DNA of 64,000 bases from the NCBI GenBank assembly GCA_017938315.1, contig JAGBBV010000008.1, positions 1 to 64,000 on the forward strand. Direction: 5' to 3'. This stretch comes from Lachnospiraceae bacterium. GTDB taxonomy: Bacteria > Bacillota > Clostridia > Lachnospirales > Lachnospiraceae. Below, in pieces: positions 1-9,602 of the stretch. The stretch's first letter is position 1. Every line of letters starts with the position of its first letter. Position numbers and translations under genes: made by a program. Under the pieces are notes generated by a model that saw only the letters and a program-made list of their open reading frames with translations, was not told the origin of the DNA and made no database searches.

Positions 1-24
1 CCAGGATCAAACTCTCAATAAAAA
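1..24 (-). rRNA. rrs: 16S rRNA, 5' end only (partial)
   Basis: The minus strand reads TTGAGAGTTTGATCCTGG, the conserved 5' terminus of bacterial 16S rRNA (the universal 27F primer region). Only about 24 nt lie in the window; the gene continues off the left edge. The exact mature 5' nucleotide is not certain. Confidence 0.95.
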
Positions 25-255
25 GTTTTTTCCCGGTTAAGATTAACTCTAGCTAATTCTTTAACCGTTTTACTGCTGTTTGGTTCGTTTCTGTTCGAAA
101 CTTCTCTGAATCTTCTCAGAGGTGCATCTTACGATGCTTTACTCTTTTAGAATTTTCAGGGTTGCATTGCTGTTTATTTGTCAAGGTTCTTGCAAAGCTT
201 CCTTGCGAGATGGCTTTGCATTCTTTATGTTGCAAGTTGACTCGCAACGAAGATT
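25..255 (-). other. rRNA operon leader
   Basis: This is the transcribed spacer between the rRNA promoter and 16S. On the minus strand it contains short perfect stems such as GCATC/GATGC, CTCTGA/TCAGAG and GGTTAA/TTAACC close to the 16S start, the kind of structure expected for precursor processing. A second TTGACA lies at 179-184 without a convincing -10 partner. I see no coding gene here. Confidence 0.6.
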
Positions 256-284
256 AATATACCATCCTTATTTCAAGTTGTCAA
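256..284 (-). promoter_or_regulatory. rRNA operon promoter
   Basis: On the minus strand a perfect -35 TTGACA (279-284) is followed after exactly 17 bp by TATATT (256-261). The A/T-rich stretch upstream (285-330) is suited to an UP element. Transcription would start near 249 and run into 16S. Confidence 0.85.
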
Positions 285-335
285 CGATTTTTTTAAAAAA
301 ATTGTAGATTTTTTTCGCACACTTTTTTTATATAG

Positions 336-358
336 AAAAAAGCCCGAAAATACGGGCT
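336..358 (-). terminator. Intrinsic terminator after the lipoprotein gene
   Basis: The stem AGCCCG/CGGGCT with a 6-nt loop is followed on the minus strand by a T-run. It closes the DUF1846-kinase-membrane protein-lipoprotein operon and insulates the rRNA promoter. Confidence 0.85.
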
Positions 359-387
359 CTTTTACTGCTTTAATACGCTAAATTATT

Positions 388-1131
388 TTAGTCCAAAAGA
401 ATTGTTGTTGATTTGTCTCCATTTTTTATATAGAGGGACAAACTGGCAATTTCTTGCACCTGCACCTCCGGCACCTCACATACCAGAACAAACTCCTGCG
501 TAGAATCACTGGTAATAATTCCCTGGTAATTAGCCAAATCATTTAATAGCATTGTCGTCAGTATATTTTTAGACTCTTCATTTACATTTATCTTAAACCT
601 GATTCCATCGCCAAGCACATCAAGTGCCTGATCATTGCCCGATGTATTACTTACATTAAATTTTACAACAACAAGCTCATTGCCTGCCAGAGCATCCATA
701 GTAAAATAGGTGCCTTCTGCATTTTGAGGATAAGAAGATGTAACCTCATAACCGGCGTACTCTATGGAAAGGTTATTTAGTGCCATTACTTCTTGCAATG
801 ATAGCTGCGGTGCTTCTTCTTCCTTTTTATCCTTGGCTTTCTCACTATCATCCCCACTGTCAGATGATTGTTCCTCTTCTGAAGCCGTATATTCCGGTAC
901 ATAAGAAAGGATTTCCTGCAGCCTTGCCTCCTCAGCCAACCTTATTTCCAGTTCTTCCTTGTCAAGCAATCTGGATATCCGGTTTGCATCATGATCTCTC
1001 ACTGCCGCTGCTGCATATTCAACTATTAACTTTTCTGTTGTTTCATCCATCTGCGGAATCTCATTACCACATCCGGAGAGCAAAGCTACCGCCGCACATA
1101 ATACACAGCTGTAAATCAACGTTTTTCTCAT
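388..1131 (-). CDS. Predicted lipoprotein, DUF4352-like
   Basis: A 247-residue exported lipoprotein. The N-terminus is a basic start followed by a hydrophobic segment and the lipobox LLSGC, with Cys near residue 21. Residues about 25-110 are charged and helical with an acidic linker (EEEQSSDSGDDSEKAKDKKEEE region); the C-terminal half is beta-rich and resembles the DUF4352/immunoglobulin-like domains of Firmicute lipoproteins (inference from sequence character only). The start overlaps the stop of the upstream membrane protein gene as ATGA, so the two are translationally coupled and probably act together at the membrane. The specific function is unknown. Confidence 0.8.
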   Translation of the reverse strand: MRKTLIYSCVLCAAVALLSGCGNEIPQMDETTEKLIVEYAAAAVRDHDANRISRLLDKEELEIRLAEEARLQEILSYVPEYTASEEEQSSDSGDDSEKAKDKKEEEAPQLSLQEVMALNNLSIEYAGYEVTSSYPQNAEGTYFTMDALAGNELVVVKFNVSNTSGNDQALDVLGDGIRFKINVNEESKNILTTMLLNDLANYQGIITSDSTQEFVLVCEVPEVQVQEIASLSLYIKNGDKSTTILLD

Positions 1132-3239
1132 CTTTCGTCAATCCTTTCTTCCTTTTCATCATCTTTCTTTTCCAAATATATATATATGAAAGAAATCGCC
1201 AATGCAATGATGCCTACTATCAGGAAAAGAATTGCTTTCGCAACAGTTTCCAATTCACTGAAATCAAAAATGATCAGTTTCACACAAACAAAAGCCGCCA
1301 ATATCAATCCGCATATGCGGTATATTTTATCCTTTTTAAAAAATCCAATTACAACGCATCCGATGGCAACCACCATCAGCAGTGCACTGACTATCACTGC
1401 GGTTGTAAAATGTGCCGCAAAAATCATGTATATCAGATATCCCATTAATATCAAATATTTTCTGGCAACACCCAGTTCATATCTTTTACAAAATACAATG
1501 ATAATATAAACTGCTCCCACCAGCATTGTCACTGAATTAATCCAATATTCATCACACCATGCAGTACTTAGGCTAAGTAGTCCTACAAAGGTAAGGTTTA
1601 CAACATTATATGGAAGTTGCTTCTTTTCTTTTAATTGAGGTAAATGATTAAATATCAAAAACAATATTAATAAAGTAGCCACTTGAACCGGCATTGACCA
1701 ATTACTACCATCAAAACAATTCAGAACGAAAGCCCAAAAATAAACCGTGAGAACTATTTCATAATAAATATGCCACTCTTTTATCACGAATACAGAGAGT
1801 GCTGCAATCACCGCAAAAATAATGCCATACCAATCATCTGCATAACTTGCCCAATAAAGAACCGTTATCATCGTCAAAACAGAATCCAAACCCCTGACTT
1901 CTTTTACTTTTATACATATCAGTTTACTTAATATGTACATGAAAGTAATTCCTATCATTGCCTCTATTTCATATTCTGAAAATCCGTTACAAAAAACAAC
2001 AAATGCAGTCAAAAAGTAAAACTGAATCCACCGGTATTTATTATCCGATAACAGAACAAAGAATAACGCAGCCACTACTACGGCCAATACTTCCGTTAAT
2101 ATCCGGTTTACAATAAGCAATACCTCATCATCAATCCCGTGATTGCCACATCCAATTACTAATAAAGTAATTAAAGTAATGCCTAACATAATGCAGTATA
2201 TAACTACAAACCAGTCTTTAACGGTTTCTCTCTCCATGAAAAAAATCAGATTAGTCAGCAAAAGTGACATTGCTGCAAAAAAAGCGACATACATAACGTC
2301 CATACCATCAGCAAGCACAGTGTATGTAACAATAACCGTAAACACGACATGTGCTATCATATGTACGCATCCAATCACTTCACTGCACTTTTGATTCGGC
2401 ATAAGAACAGATGCAATGTTCATCACAAAAACCATTCCCATTAAAAATAAAAAAGAAATTTCCGAATCAAAACCTTCTACAGGCAGGAAACATATGTAAG
2501 AACCAAGTACGCTTATCAGCCTGATGCTCGTTGCATCCTTTTTTCTTCCAAGTAAGATAGCAAAAATAGCTATGGCAAAGGTTAAAACTGCCGCTACTAA
2601 ACCATTCATTGTTTCAAGCACCAAATAGTTAATAACCGTGGCGGCAAAAAGGCTGGCAATCCCAATTCCTGTAATCACAAGTGAAAATGTTTTGTTTAAG
2701 CGCTTTACAGCAATTTCCGATAGTAATATCACTGCCACAGAGGCCACATACAGACACACTCCCTGCCAGACTCCCTCTAACAGATTAAACCCTATAATGA
2801 CCAGCGCTGCCAATACGAACACAGAGCCAAGCGTACTAAAGATACCTGCTCCAACCTTAAACTCCATTGTGTCTTTCTTCGGTTTATCTTCTGTCACTTG
2901 AACCGGATCAGCCTGCCTAGACTGTGAAAGTGTTTTTGCCTCCTGGGGTACCTGTTGCTCAATTGCGGTGCCGGAAACCTGTCCCATTCTCTGCTGATAT
3001 AATTTATAAGTTCTGTCAGCTTCTCTTGCGACCTGTCCGGGTGTTGCCTTTCCACTTTCCAGGTCCTTCATCATTTGTCTTAAATATTGATCATAGTAAG
3101 GGTCTTTTGAAATATCCATCAATTCCAAAAGACGCTTTCTTACATTTTCTTTTGCTTCAATGGTCTCTGCAAGTGCACGAAGACGCGCCGCTTCTGCCAT
3201 GGCATCTTCATATTGCATATTCTCATTTGCCTGATTCAT
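1128..3239 (-). CDS. Large polytopic membrane protein (DUF2339-like)
   Basis: About 703 residues. The first roughly 110 residues are soluble, helical and charged (QYEDAMAEAARLRALAETIE region), and the rest is a long series of some 18-20 closely packed hydrophobic segments ending in a short charged tail. A cytoplasmic coiled-coil followed by many membrane helices resembles DUF2339/DUF2157-type proteins, but I cannot assign a function. I chose the ATG at 3239 because AGGGGAA lies just upstream; an earlier in-frame start at 3284 would overlap the kinase gene by more than 60 nt. It overlaps the kinase stop by 17 nt and is coupled to the downstream lipoprotein, so kinase, membrane protein and lipoprotein form one unit. 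Confidence 0.75.
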   Translation of the reverse strand: MNQANENMQYEDAMAEAARLRALAETIEAKENVRKRLLELMDISKDPYYDQYLRQMMKDLESGKATPGQVAREADRTYKLYQQRMGQVSGTAIEQQVPQEAKTLSQSRQADPVQVTEDKPKKDTMEFKVGAGIFSTLGSVFVLAALVIIGFNLLEGVWQGVCLYVASVAVILLSEIAVKRLNKTFSLVITGIGIASLFAATVINYLVLETMNGLVAAVLTFAIAIFAILLGRKKDATSIRLISVLGSYICFLPVEGFDSEISFLFLMGMVFVMNIASVLMPNQKCSEVIGCVHMIAHVVFTVIVTYTVLADGMDVMYVAFFAAMSLLLTNLIFFMERETVKDWFVVIYCIMLGITLITLLVIGCGNHGIDDEVLLIVNRILTEVLAVVVAALFFVLLSDNKYRWIQFYFLTAFVVFCNGFSEYEIEAMIGITFMYILSKLICIKVKEVRGLDSVLTMITVLYWASYADDWYGIIFAVIAALSVFVIKEWHIYYEIVLTVYFWAFVLNCFDGSNWSMPVQVATLLILFLIFNHLPQLKEKKQLPYNVVNLTFVGLLSLSTAWCDEYWINSVTMLVGAVYIIIVFCKRYELGVARKYLILMGYLIYMIFAAHFTTAVIVSALLMVVAIGCVVIGFFKKDKIYRICGLILAAFVCVKLIIFDFSELETVAKAILFLIVGIIALAISFIYIYLEKKDDEKEERIDER

Positions 3240-4716
3240 GATATTCCCCTGCATTTTCCAGCTCAAACCAAAATTCCACACCATTATCGTAATTATTTAC
3301 ACCATAATCCTTGTTTAGTGCTTCCATCATCGCCTTCACGATGGAAAGACCTACCCCACTTCCACCATAGGCTCTGGTTCTTGCTTTATCAACTTTATAA
3401 AACTTCTCCCAAAGATGGGAAATACTTTCCTGTGGTATGGGTTTCCCTGTATTAAATACCGAAATTCGTACCACATCATTTCTTGTTTCTAATTTTACAT
3501 CAATTACCATATCATCCGCAACATGGTTCATTGCATTTGTAAAATAGTTTCCAAAAATTTCTTCTACCATATATTCATCTGCCCACACGTAAACAGGTGA
3601 ATGCTCTTTCATAATAACCGTTATATTTCTTTGCCTACACAAAATCTCTGTTGTCTGAAGGTAATTTTGAATTAATGAAACGATGTCAAAACGTTCCATT
3701 GTAACGGTATCATTTCCAAATTCCAGTTGGTTTAATGTCAGAAGTTTTTTGACCATATTATTCATTTTGGCCGCCTCATCCATGATTACTTCACAGTAAA
3801 ACTCTCTGCTTTCAGCATCATCGGATATGCCTTCCTTAAGGCCCTCTGCATACCCTTGAATTAATGCAATGGGTGTTTTTAATTCGTGGGAAACATTTGA
3901 CAGAAATTCCCTACGCATTTCATCTATTTTGTTCTTTTTTTCAATATCACGCTGCAACTCATTGTTTGCACTCTTAAGTTCTGAAATGGTATGTTCCAGT
4001 GTATTGGATAATTCATTAATATTATTTCCAAGCAACGCAATTTCCGTATTACTTTTTCCGACGTATTTCGCATCAAAATCAAGCTGTGCCATACGCTCCG
4101 AAATCTTTGCCAATTCCATAATGGGTTTTGTCACCTTTTTGGAAACCCAAAAAATAATAAATGCACTGAATAAGGCAGAGCCAACTCCCACATACGCAAG
4201 AAAGCGGTTCGCCAACTCTACACTTTCACGGATACTCTCTAACGGGCTAATCAAAAGAAAGAAATTTCCGTTATCCAGAATTCCCCACATTTCAATCGCT
4301 TCCGTCTTTGTTCTCTCATCCATGGAAATTCTTATTTCATAATTCTCTTCCGCTAAAAGAACATTTTCTCCAAATGAATTGGTGGGGTTAAAAATATGAT
4401 TTAAAAGTTGCCTGCTTAAAAGTTCATAATCATGAGTAGAGGTCTTCAATGTTCTGGACTGGGCATCTAAAATAATAAAATTTATATTACTTTTTTCACA
4501 TATTTTTTGTATTTCTATTTCAAATTCTTCTGAATCAATTTTGCCTGCACTGGAGGTATCATTAATAACCTGATACCCATTCATAAGCGCTTCCTGTTTG
4601 TTATTTAGGTAGTACTTTTCCAGAAAAGTATTGTTAATAAACCAACACAATAATATCGTGCCGGCCATCAACAGACAAAATATTGCCGCAAATTGTCTTC
4701 TCATTGAATATTTCAT
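3223..4716 (-). CDS. HAMP-domain sensor histidine kinase (no adjacent regulator)
   Basis: A 497-residue membrane kinase. There is a TM helix at about 8-29, an extracytoplasmic sensor region of about 135 residues, TM2 at about 168-190, a HAMP linker, a HisKA domain with the H-box SNVSHELKTPI (phospho-acceptor His near 275), and a HATPase domain with N-box EIFGNYFTNAMNHV and G-box GGSGVGLSIV. It should autophosphorylate and pass phosphate to an OmpR-type regulator. No regulator gene is adjacent: the upstream neighbour, 6 nt away, is the DUF1846 gene. The nearest kinase-less OmpR regulator lies at 17351-18037 and is a possible partner (inference). Confidence 0.92.
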   Translation of the reverse strand: MKYSMRRQFAAIFCLLMAGTILLCWFINNTFLEKYYLNNKQEALMNGYQVINDTSSAGKIDSEEFEIEIQKICEKSNINFIILDAQSRTLKTSTHDYELLSRQLLNHIFNPTNSFGENVLLAEENYEIRISMDERTKTEAIEMWGILDNGNFFLLISPLESIRESVELANRFLAYVGVGSALFSAFIIFWVSKKVTKPIMELAKISERMAQLDFDAKYVGKSNTEIALLGNNINELSNTLEHTISELKSANNELQRDIEKKNKIDEMRREFLSNVSHELKTPIALIQGYAEGLKEGISDDAESREFYCEVIMDEAAKMNNMVKKLLTLNQLEFGNDTVTMERFDIVSLIQNYLQTTEILCRQRNITVIMKEHSPVYVWADEYMVEEIFGNYFTNAMNHVADDMVIDVKLETRNDVVRISVFNTGKPIPQESISHLWEKFYKVDKARTRAYGGSGVGLSIVKAMMEALNKDYGVNNYDNGVEFWFELENAGEYHESGK

Positions 4717-4722
4717 TGATGA

Positions 4723-6210
4723 TTACCTTTTATGATAAATACGGTTTTCAGACTCATACTTTGCCTCACAGGTCAGATGAATTCCCAATCGTTTAAAGAT
4801 CTTCTCATCTACGGAGGATAATAACACCGACGAGTGTGCTTCTAAGCCCTGTAACTTTTTAATCTGTGCCATGGCAAGTTCCGCATTTTTATCGGAAGCT
4901 GCTGACGTAGAAAGTGCTATCAAAATTTCGTCTGTGTGAAGTCTTGGATTCTTACTTCCCAGATAATTCGTCTTTAATCTCTGAATCGGTTCTATTGCTT
5001 TCGGAGATACCAGATGAATTTCATGTTCAATTCCTCCCAGTGCCTTAAGTGCATTTAACAATACAGCTGCCGAAGCTCCCAGCAAATCCGTTGTTTTTCC
5101 GGTAACAATCGTTCCATCTTCCAGTTCAATTGCCGCTGCAGGATGTCCGGTCTCTATTTCGCGTTCAAGCGCTGCTCCAACCACCGCACGGTTTTCTGCA
5201 GAAAGACCTGCCTGCTTCATAATCAGTTCTAACTTAAACAGCGTTTCTTTGCTGCCAATTCCACGTTTACAATCGCCCAGGCACTGATAATATCTGCGGA
5301 TAATTTCCTGATGGGATGCTGCCCTGCACGCTTCGTCATCAACAATGCAGTTACCAACCATATTAACGCCCATATCTGTAGGTGATTTATACGGACTTTC
5401 TCCCAATATCTGTTCAAACATTGCATTGAGTACCGGGAAAATCTCAACATCTCTATTATAATTTACGGTTGTTTCTCCATAAGCTTCCAAATGAAAAGGA
5501 TCAATCATGTTTACATCATTTAAATCTGCCGTAGCTGCTTCATAAGCAATATTCACAGGGTGCTTAAGCGGCAGATTCCAAATAGGGAAGGTTTCAAACT
5601 TAGCATAGCCGGCCTTAATCCCTCTCTTATGTTCATGATATAGCTGGGAAAGGCAAGTTGCCATCTTGCCGCTTCCGGGCCCCGGTGCCGTTATAATAAC
5701 AAGGGGCTTTTCTGTTTCAATATATTCATTCTTTCCATAGCCTTCATCGCTGACTATGGTTTCAATATCACTGGGATAACCCGGTATCGTATAATGATGA
5801 TAAGATTTAATTCCCAATGAGGTGAGTCTTTTCTGGAATTGGTCTGCTGCTGTTTGTCCTGCATATTTGGTAATACATACGCTTCCCACGAACAAACCGA
5901 TGCTGCGGAACGCATCAATCAGACGAAGCACGTCTAAATCATACGTAATTCCCAAATCACCGCGGATTTTATTCCCTTCAATGTCCTCCGCACTGATTAC
6001 AATGACAATTTCTGCCTGTTCCTTTAACTGCAACAGCATTTTAAGCTTTGAATCCGGTTCAAAGCCGGGCAAAACTCTGGATGCATGAAAATCATCGAAT
6101 AACTTGCCTCCGAATTCCAAATACAGTTTATTATCAAATTTTGATATTCTCTCCCTGATATGCTCCGATTGCATCTTTAAGTATTTGTCATTATCAAAAC
6201 CAATTTTCAT
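4723..6210 (-). CDS. DUF1846 family protein (UPF0371)
   Basis: A 495-residue cytoplasmic protein matching the full length and character of the DUF1846 family, with the opening MKIGFDNDKYLKMQSEHIRE and a glycine-rich segment ITAPGPGSGKMATCL near residue 175 that resembles a nucleotide-binding loop. Structures exist for the family but no reaction is established that I know of. It is the first gene behind a structured leader and is followed after 6 nt by the sensor kinase, so it is probably co-transcribed with it. Start codon choice is supported by the AAGGTAGG ribosome site upstream. Confidence 0.88.
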   Translation of the reverse strand: MKIGFDNDKYLKMQSEHIRERISKFDNKLYLEFGGKLFDDFHASRVLPGFEPDSKLKMLLQLKEQAEIVIVISAEDIEGNKIRGDLGITYDLDVLRLIDAFRSIGLFVGSVCITKYAGQTAADQFQKRLTSLGIKSYHHYTIPGYPSDIETIVSDEGYGKNEYIETEKPLVIITAPGPGSGKMATCLSQLYHEHKRGIKAGYAKFETFPIWNLPLKHPVNIAYEAATADLNDVNMIDPFHLEAYGETTVNYNRDVEIFPVLNAMFEQILGESPYKSPTDMGVNMVGNCIVDDEACRAASHQEIIRRYYQCLGDCKRGIGSKETLFKLELIMKQAGLSAENRAVVGAALEREIETGHPAAAIELEDGTIVTGKTTDLLGASAAVLLNALKALGGIEHEIHLVSPKAIEPIQRLKTNYLGSKNPRLHTDEILIALSTSAASDKNAELAMAQIKKLQGLEAHSSVLLSSVDEKIFKRLGIHLTCEAKYESENRIYHKR

Positions 6211-6235
6211 GTCTGTCCTACCTTTCTGTCTTTAA

Positions 6236-6319
6236 CAAGTAAAGGCACCCACATAGTGGATGCCCTCATGTCAATCACATGACTGCCAACAACATTCCGT
6301 CAGCAGTTGCCCTAATCTA
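6236..6319 (-). promoter_or_regulatory. Structured 5' leader of the DUF1846-kinase operon
   Basis: Between the promoter and the gene the minus-strand RNA forms three successive stem-loops: an 8-10 bp stem around CTGCTGACGG/TTGTTGGCAG with wobbles, the perfect stem TCATGT/ACATGA, and the 9-bp stem GGCATCCAC/GTGGGTGCC next to the gene. The last resembles a terminator stem but has only a weak T-run. I could not match it to any riboswitch class from memory (ZTP, purine, THF, preQ1 and guanidine motifs considered). Confidence 0.45.
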
Positions 6320-6348
6320 ATTATACCTTATTCATAAAATTATGCAAC
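6320..6348 (-). promoter_or_regulatory. Promoter of the DUF1846 operon
   Basis: A perfect -10 TATAAT (6320-6325, minus strand) is preceded by a weak -35 (TTGCAT) at 16 bp spacing. It places the start of the RNA just ahead of the three-hairpin leader. Confidence 0.55.
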
Positions 6349-6374
6349 AATTATTTTTATCAAAAAGCATTATT

Positions 6375-7865
6375 TTACTGTACTCTTCCGTAAATTTTTG
6401 CCGTTTTATACATCTCCTCTGCGAGTTCACCATTATGCTCCCCGGGAAGGCATCGCCATCTCCAATTTGTCCCTACAGAAGATGGTAAATTGATTCTGCT
6501 TTCACTACCAAGCCTCAGATAATCCTGAAGCGGTATTATAGCAGTATCTGCCACACTGGCAAGTGCCTCTTTTATGAATACCCGGGCAATATCATCATTT
6601 TCCTTTATATTTAAATATTCATTTGCAAACTCCTTATCTCTTTTTTCCAGAGAATTGTACCACCCCAAAACCGTATCATTATCATGGGTTCCTGTATATA
6701 CCACGCAATTTTTATCATAGTTATGTGGTAAGTAATCGCTGTCTTCTCTTGAATCAAATGCAAACTGAAGTACTTTCATTCCCGGATAACCGGTTTTTCT
6801 AACAAGCTCTATTACACTTTCTGTCAAAAAACCTAAGTCCTCCGCTATTACAGGTTTCTCACCCAATTGGTTTTTTAGTGTTCTAAATATATCATATCCC
6901 GGTCCCTTCTTCCACTTTCCGCATTTGGCATCTTTATCTCCGAACGGAATGGCATAATATTCATCAAATCCTCTGAAATGATCAATTCTTACCACGTCAT
7001 ACAAACGATAACAATAAGACATTCTTTGAATCCACCATACATATCCTGTATCCTTATGATATTCCCAGTTGTATAAAGGATTCCCCCAAAGTTGTCCGTC
7101 TTTAGAAAAAGCATCCGGAGGACATCCTGCCACAGCTAACGGATTTCCGCTTTCATCCAATTGAAAAAGGCTTGGATTTGCCCAGACGTCTGCACTGTCC
7201 AGTGCTACATAAATAGGAATATCTCCGATGATCTCTATGCCTTGTTTATTTGCATACTCCTTTAATTCCTGCCACTGAATCCAAAACTCATACTGCAGAA
7301 ACTGATAAAAATTTATTTCTTCCTTATATAACTTAGCATATTTGCTGACTGCCGCAGGTTCATGTCTGCGGATATCCTCATCCCATTCATAAAAACTTTT
7401 ACCGCCATAGGAATCTTTTATCGACATAAATAATGCATAATCAAAAAGCCACATCTTATTTTCTTCTATAAAATTTATAAACTTTGTGTCATTTAAAATG
7501 TTACTGTTCTCATATGCTTTTCTTAAAATTTTCCATCTTGTCAAATATAGATTATCGTAATTAACGCATCTTCCATCCCCTGCATTACAGTTTTCTTCAC
7601 AATCCTCTTTTGTGACATATCCTTTCTGAATCATTTTTTCCAAATCAATATAGTAAGGATTTCCGGCAAATGTTGAAAAGGATTGATAGGGAGAGTCACC
7701 GTATCCAGTAGGTCCAAGGGGTAATATTTGCCAATAGCTCTGCCCTGCTTTGCATAAAAAATTTACAAACTCATAAGCTTCTTTAGAGAAAGCACCAATA
7801 CCATATGGCGACGGTAGGCTAAATACCGGTAGTAACACGCCACATTTTCTTTTTTTCTTACTCAT
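6375..7865 (-). CDS. malQ: 4-alpha-glucanotransferase (amylomaltase, GH77)
   Basis: About 496 residues, normal length for amylomaltase. It transfers alpha-1,4-glucan segments between malto-oligosaccharides in the cytoplasm and releases glucose. Family signatures visible: PLGPTGYGDSPYQSFS near the N-terminus, the nucleophile region VRIDHFRGFDEYYA, the acid/base AEDLG, and the third acidic residue in YTGTHDND. I place the start at the ATG at 7865, 6 nt after AGGTGG; a GTG at 7874 is the alternative. It is the last gene of the binding protein-permease-permease cluster, adjoining the second permease stop, so imported oligosaccharides are probably its substrates. Confidence 0.95.
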   Translation of the reverse strand: MSKKKRKCGVLLPVFSLPSPYGIGAFSKEAYEFVNFLCKAGQSYWQILPLGPTGYGDSPYQSFSTFAGNPYYIDLEKMIQKGYVTKEDCEENCNAGDGRCVNYDNLYLTRWKILRKAYENSNILNDTKFINFIEENKMWLFDYALFMSIKDSYGGKSFYEWDEDIRRHEPAAVSKYAKLYKEEINFYQFLQYEFWIQWQELKEYANKQGIEIIGDIPIYVALDSADVWANPSLFQLDESGNPLAVAGCPPDAFSKDGQLWGNPLYNWEYHKDTGYVWWIQRMSYCYRLYDVVRIDHFRGFDEYYAIPFGDKDAKCGKWKKGPGYDIFRTLKNQLGEKPVIAEDLGFLTESVIELVRKTGYPGMKVLQFAFDSREDSDYLPHNYDKNCVVYTGTHDNDTVLGWYNSLEKRDKEFANEYLNIKENDDIARVFIKEALASVADTAIIPLQDYLRLGSESRINLPSSVGTNWRWRCLPGEHNGELAEEMYKTAKIYGRVQ

Positions 7866-7874
7866 ATTCTCCAC

Positions 7875-8723
7875 CTATCCTTTTACGGCACCTGCCACAA
7901 CGCCTTCAATAATATACTTTTGGCATGTAAGATAAAAAATGATAATCGGTATTATGGATAACACAAGCATTGCCATAAGTGCACCCAAGTCTTTATTTCC
8001 GTTAGACCCTACCAGCATTTGTACTACAACAGGTATTGTTTTGTATCTTGTGCTGATACCAATCACCAGATACGGAAGCAAAAAATCATTCCAAATCCAC
8101 ATAGCATTTAAAATTGCCACCGTAATGGCTGTAGGTTTCATAATTGGAAAAACTACTTTAAAAAATGTCTGGAGCGGGTTACACCCATCTATCATTGCTG
8201 CCTCTTCTATTTCAATGGGTACCGATTTTACAAATCCCGCAAACATAAATACCGATAGTCCTGCTCCAAATCCAAGATATAAAATACACATTCCTATAGG
8301 ATTCTTTAAATGGAATGTATCTGCTAGGCTGGACATGGTAAACATTACCATCTGGAACGGCACAATCATGGAAAACACAAACATATAATACAAGCCATTT
8401 GTCCATTTGTTTTTAATTCTTGCCAAATAATAAGCGGTCATTCCGGTAAATAATATCAAGAGGGCAACAGATACTATCGTTATAAAAAAAGACCATCCGA
8501 TTGCACTGAGAAGCCCCGTTTTCGTCAAGCCATTTATATAGTTATCCACACCTACGAAAGTCTCGCCGGAAGGTATGGAAAAAGGATCCCTACTGATAAA
8601 AAATTTACCTTTAAATGAATTAATCAGGATAAAAAACAGTGGATATAATACCACCATCGCAACAATAGTAAGAACAACATAAATTATTGCATTTGTCCTT
8701 TTCACCTGTTTTGATTGTATCAT
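7875..8723 (-). CDS. Sugar ABC transporter permease, MalG type
   Basis: A 282-residue inner membrane permease with about six TM segments and the EAA loop EIEEAAMIDGCNPLQ that contacts the ATPase subunit. Its length and C-terminal ending (YIIEGVVAGAVKG) are typical of the CUT1 MalG/YcjP family. It overlaps the preceding permease gene by one base (TAATG). No ATPase gene is present in the locus, so a shared MsmK-type ATPase encoded elsewhere probably powers the transporter, as is usual in Firmicutes (established for the family, inferred here). Linkage to malQ suggests malto-oligosaccharides as cargo. Confidence 0.92.
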   Translation of the reverse strand: MIQSKQVKRTNAIIYVVLTIVAMVVLYPLFFILINSFKGKFFISRDPFSIPSGETFVGVDNYINGLTKTGLLSAIGWSFFITIVSVALLILFTGMTAYYLARIKNKWTNGLYYMFVFSMIVPFQMVMFTMSSLADTFHLKNPIGMCILYLGFGAGLSVFMFAGFVKSVPIEIEEAAMIDGCNPLQTFFKVVFPIMKPTAITVAILNAMWIWNDFLLPYLVIGISTRYKTIPVVVQMLVGSNGNKDLGALMAMLVLSIIPIIIFYLTCQKYIIEGVVAGAVKG

Positions 8724-9568
8724 TAATGTTCCACCTCCCTACGTCTTGTTAAGGAAAGTTGTCCCAGTGCAATAACCGCCACTATCAGAAAGAAGATAAC
8801 AGCTTTTGCCTGACCTACGCCTTCATATCCTGTCTTCCCATAAAATGTATCATAAATATTTAACGCCAGCATACGTGTCTTATTCATTGGTGCACCGTTT
8901 GTCAATGCCTTATTCTGGTCAAACAATTTAAAACTGTTTGACAATGTAAGAAATACACAAATCGTGACGGATGACATAACCATGGGAAGCTTCACTTTGA
9001 GAAGTGTCTGCCAGGAAGTCGCCCCGTCAATTTTCGCCGCTTCTATGAGTTCAGTGGGTACATTCTGAAGACCTGCAATATAGATAATCATCATGTAACC
9101 AATCATTTGCCAATTCATTAAAATAATCAATCCCCAAAAACCATACTTTGCATCTGCCACCAATGTGGTTTCAAACTGATATAAAATTGCATTAATCATT
9201 TGTTGCCACGTATATCCCAATACGATACCGCCAATTAAATTGGGCATAAAAAATATCGTTCTATATACATTTGTTCCCTTCATCTTACGTGTCAAAAAAA
9301 GTGCCAGCGTAAATGCAAGCAAATTAATACTAACTACACTAATCAAAGTAAATAAAGTGGTGAACCCCAAAGAATACAAAAATCCCTGCCCTTCACTAAA
9401 AGCAAGTTTATAATTTGCAAGACCCACAAATTCTGCATTTTTTACGGTTGTAAACTCGCAAAATGACAAGTAAATACCTTGAATAAAAGGAATAATAAAT
9501 GCAAAGGAAAACGCAATTAATGTCGGTAGCGTAAAAATCAGAAAATACTTTTTCAACGTTTTTTCCAT
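8723..9568 (-). CDS. Sugar ABC transporter permease, MalF type
   Basis: A 281-residue permease with six predicted membrane helices and the EAA motif ELIEAAKIDGATSWQ. It lacks the extra N-terminal helices and large periplasmic loop of enterobacterial MalF, as expected for Gram-positive CUT1 permeases. It pairs with the MalG-type subunit whose start codon overlaps its stop. The binding protein gene lies 72 nt upstream, separated by a strong hairpin. Confidence 0.92.
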   Translation of the reverse strand: MEKTLKKYFLIFTLPTLIAFSFAFIIPFIQGIYLSFCEFTTVKNAEFVGLANYKLAFSEGQGFLYSLGFTTLFTLISVVSINLLAFTLALFLTRKMKGTNVYRTIFFMPNLIGGIVLGYTWQQMINAILYQFETTLVADAKYGFWGLIILMNWQMIGYMMIIYIAGLQNVPTELIEAAKIDGATSWQTLLKVKLPMVMSSVTICVFLTLSNSFKLFDQNKALTNGAPMNKTRMLALNIYDTFYGKTGYEGVGQAKAVIFFLIVAVIALGQLSLTRRREVEH

Positions 9569-9602
9569 AAACCAATCTTTTCCTTTCCTATTTTTTATAA
9601 GA

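Noticed and set aside
122-307. 61-residue frame beside 16S
   Set aside because: It lies antisense within the rRNA leader and promoter.
780-1448. 222-residue plus-strand frame
   Set aside because: It overlaps two well-supported minus-strand genes and lacks a ribosome site.
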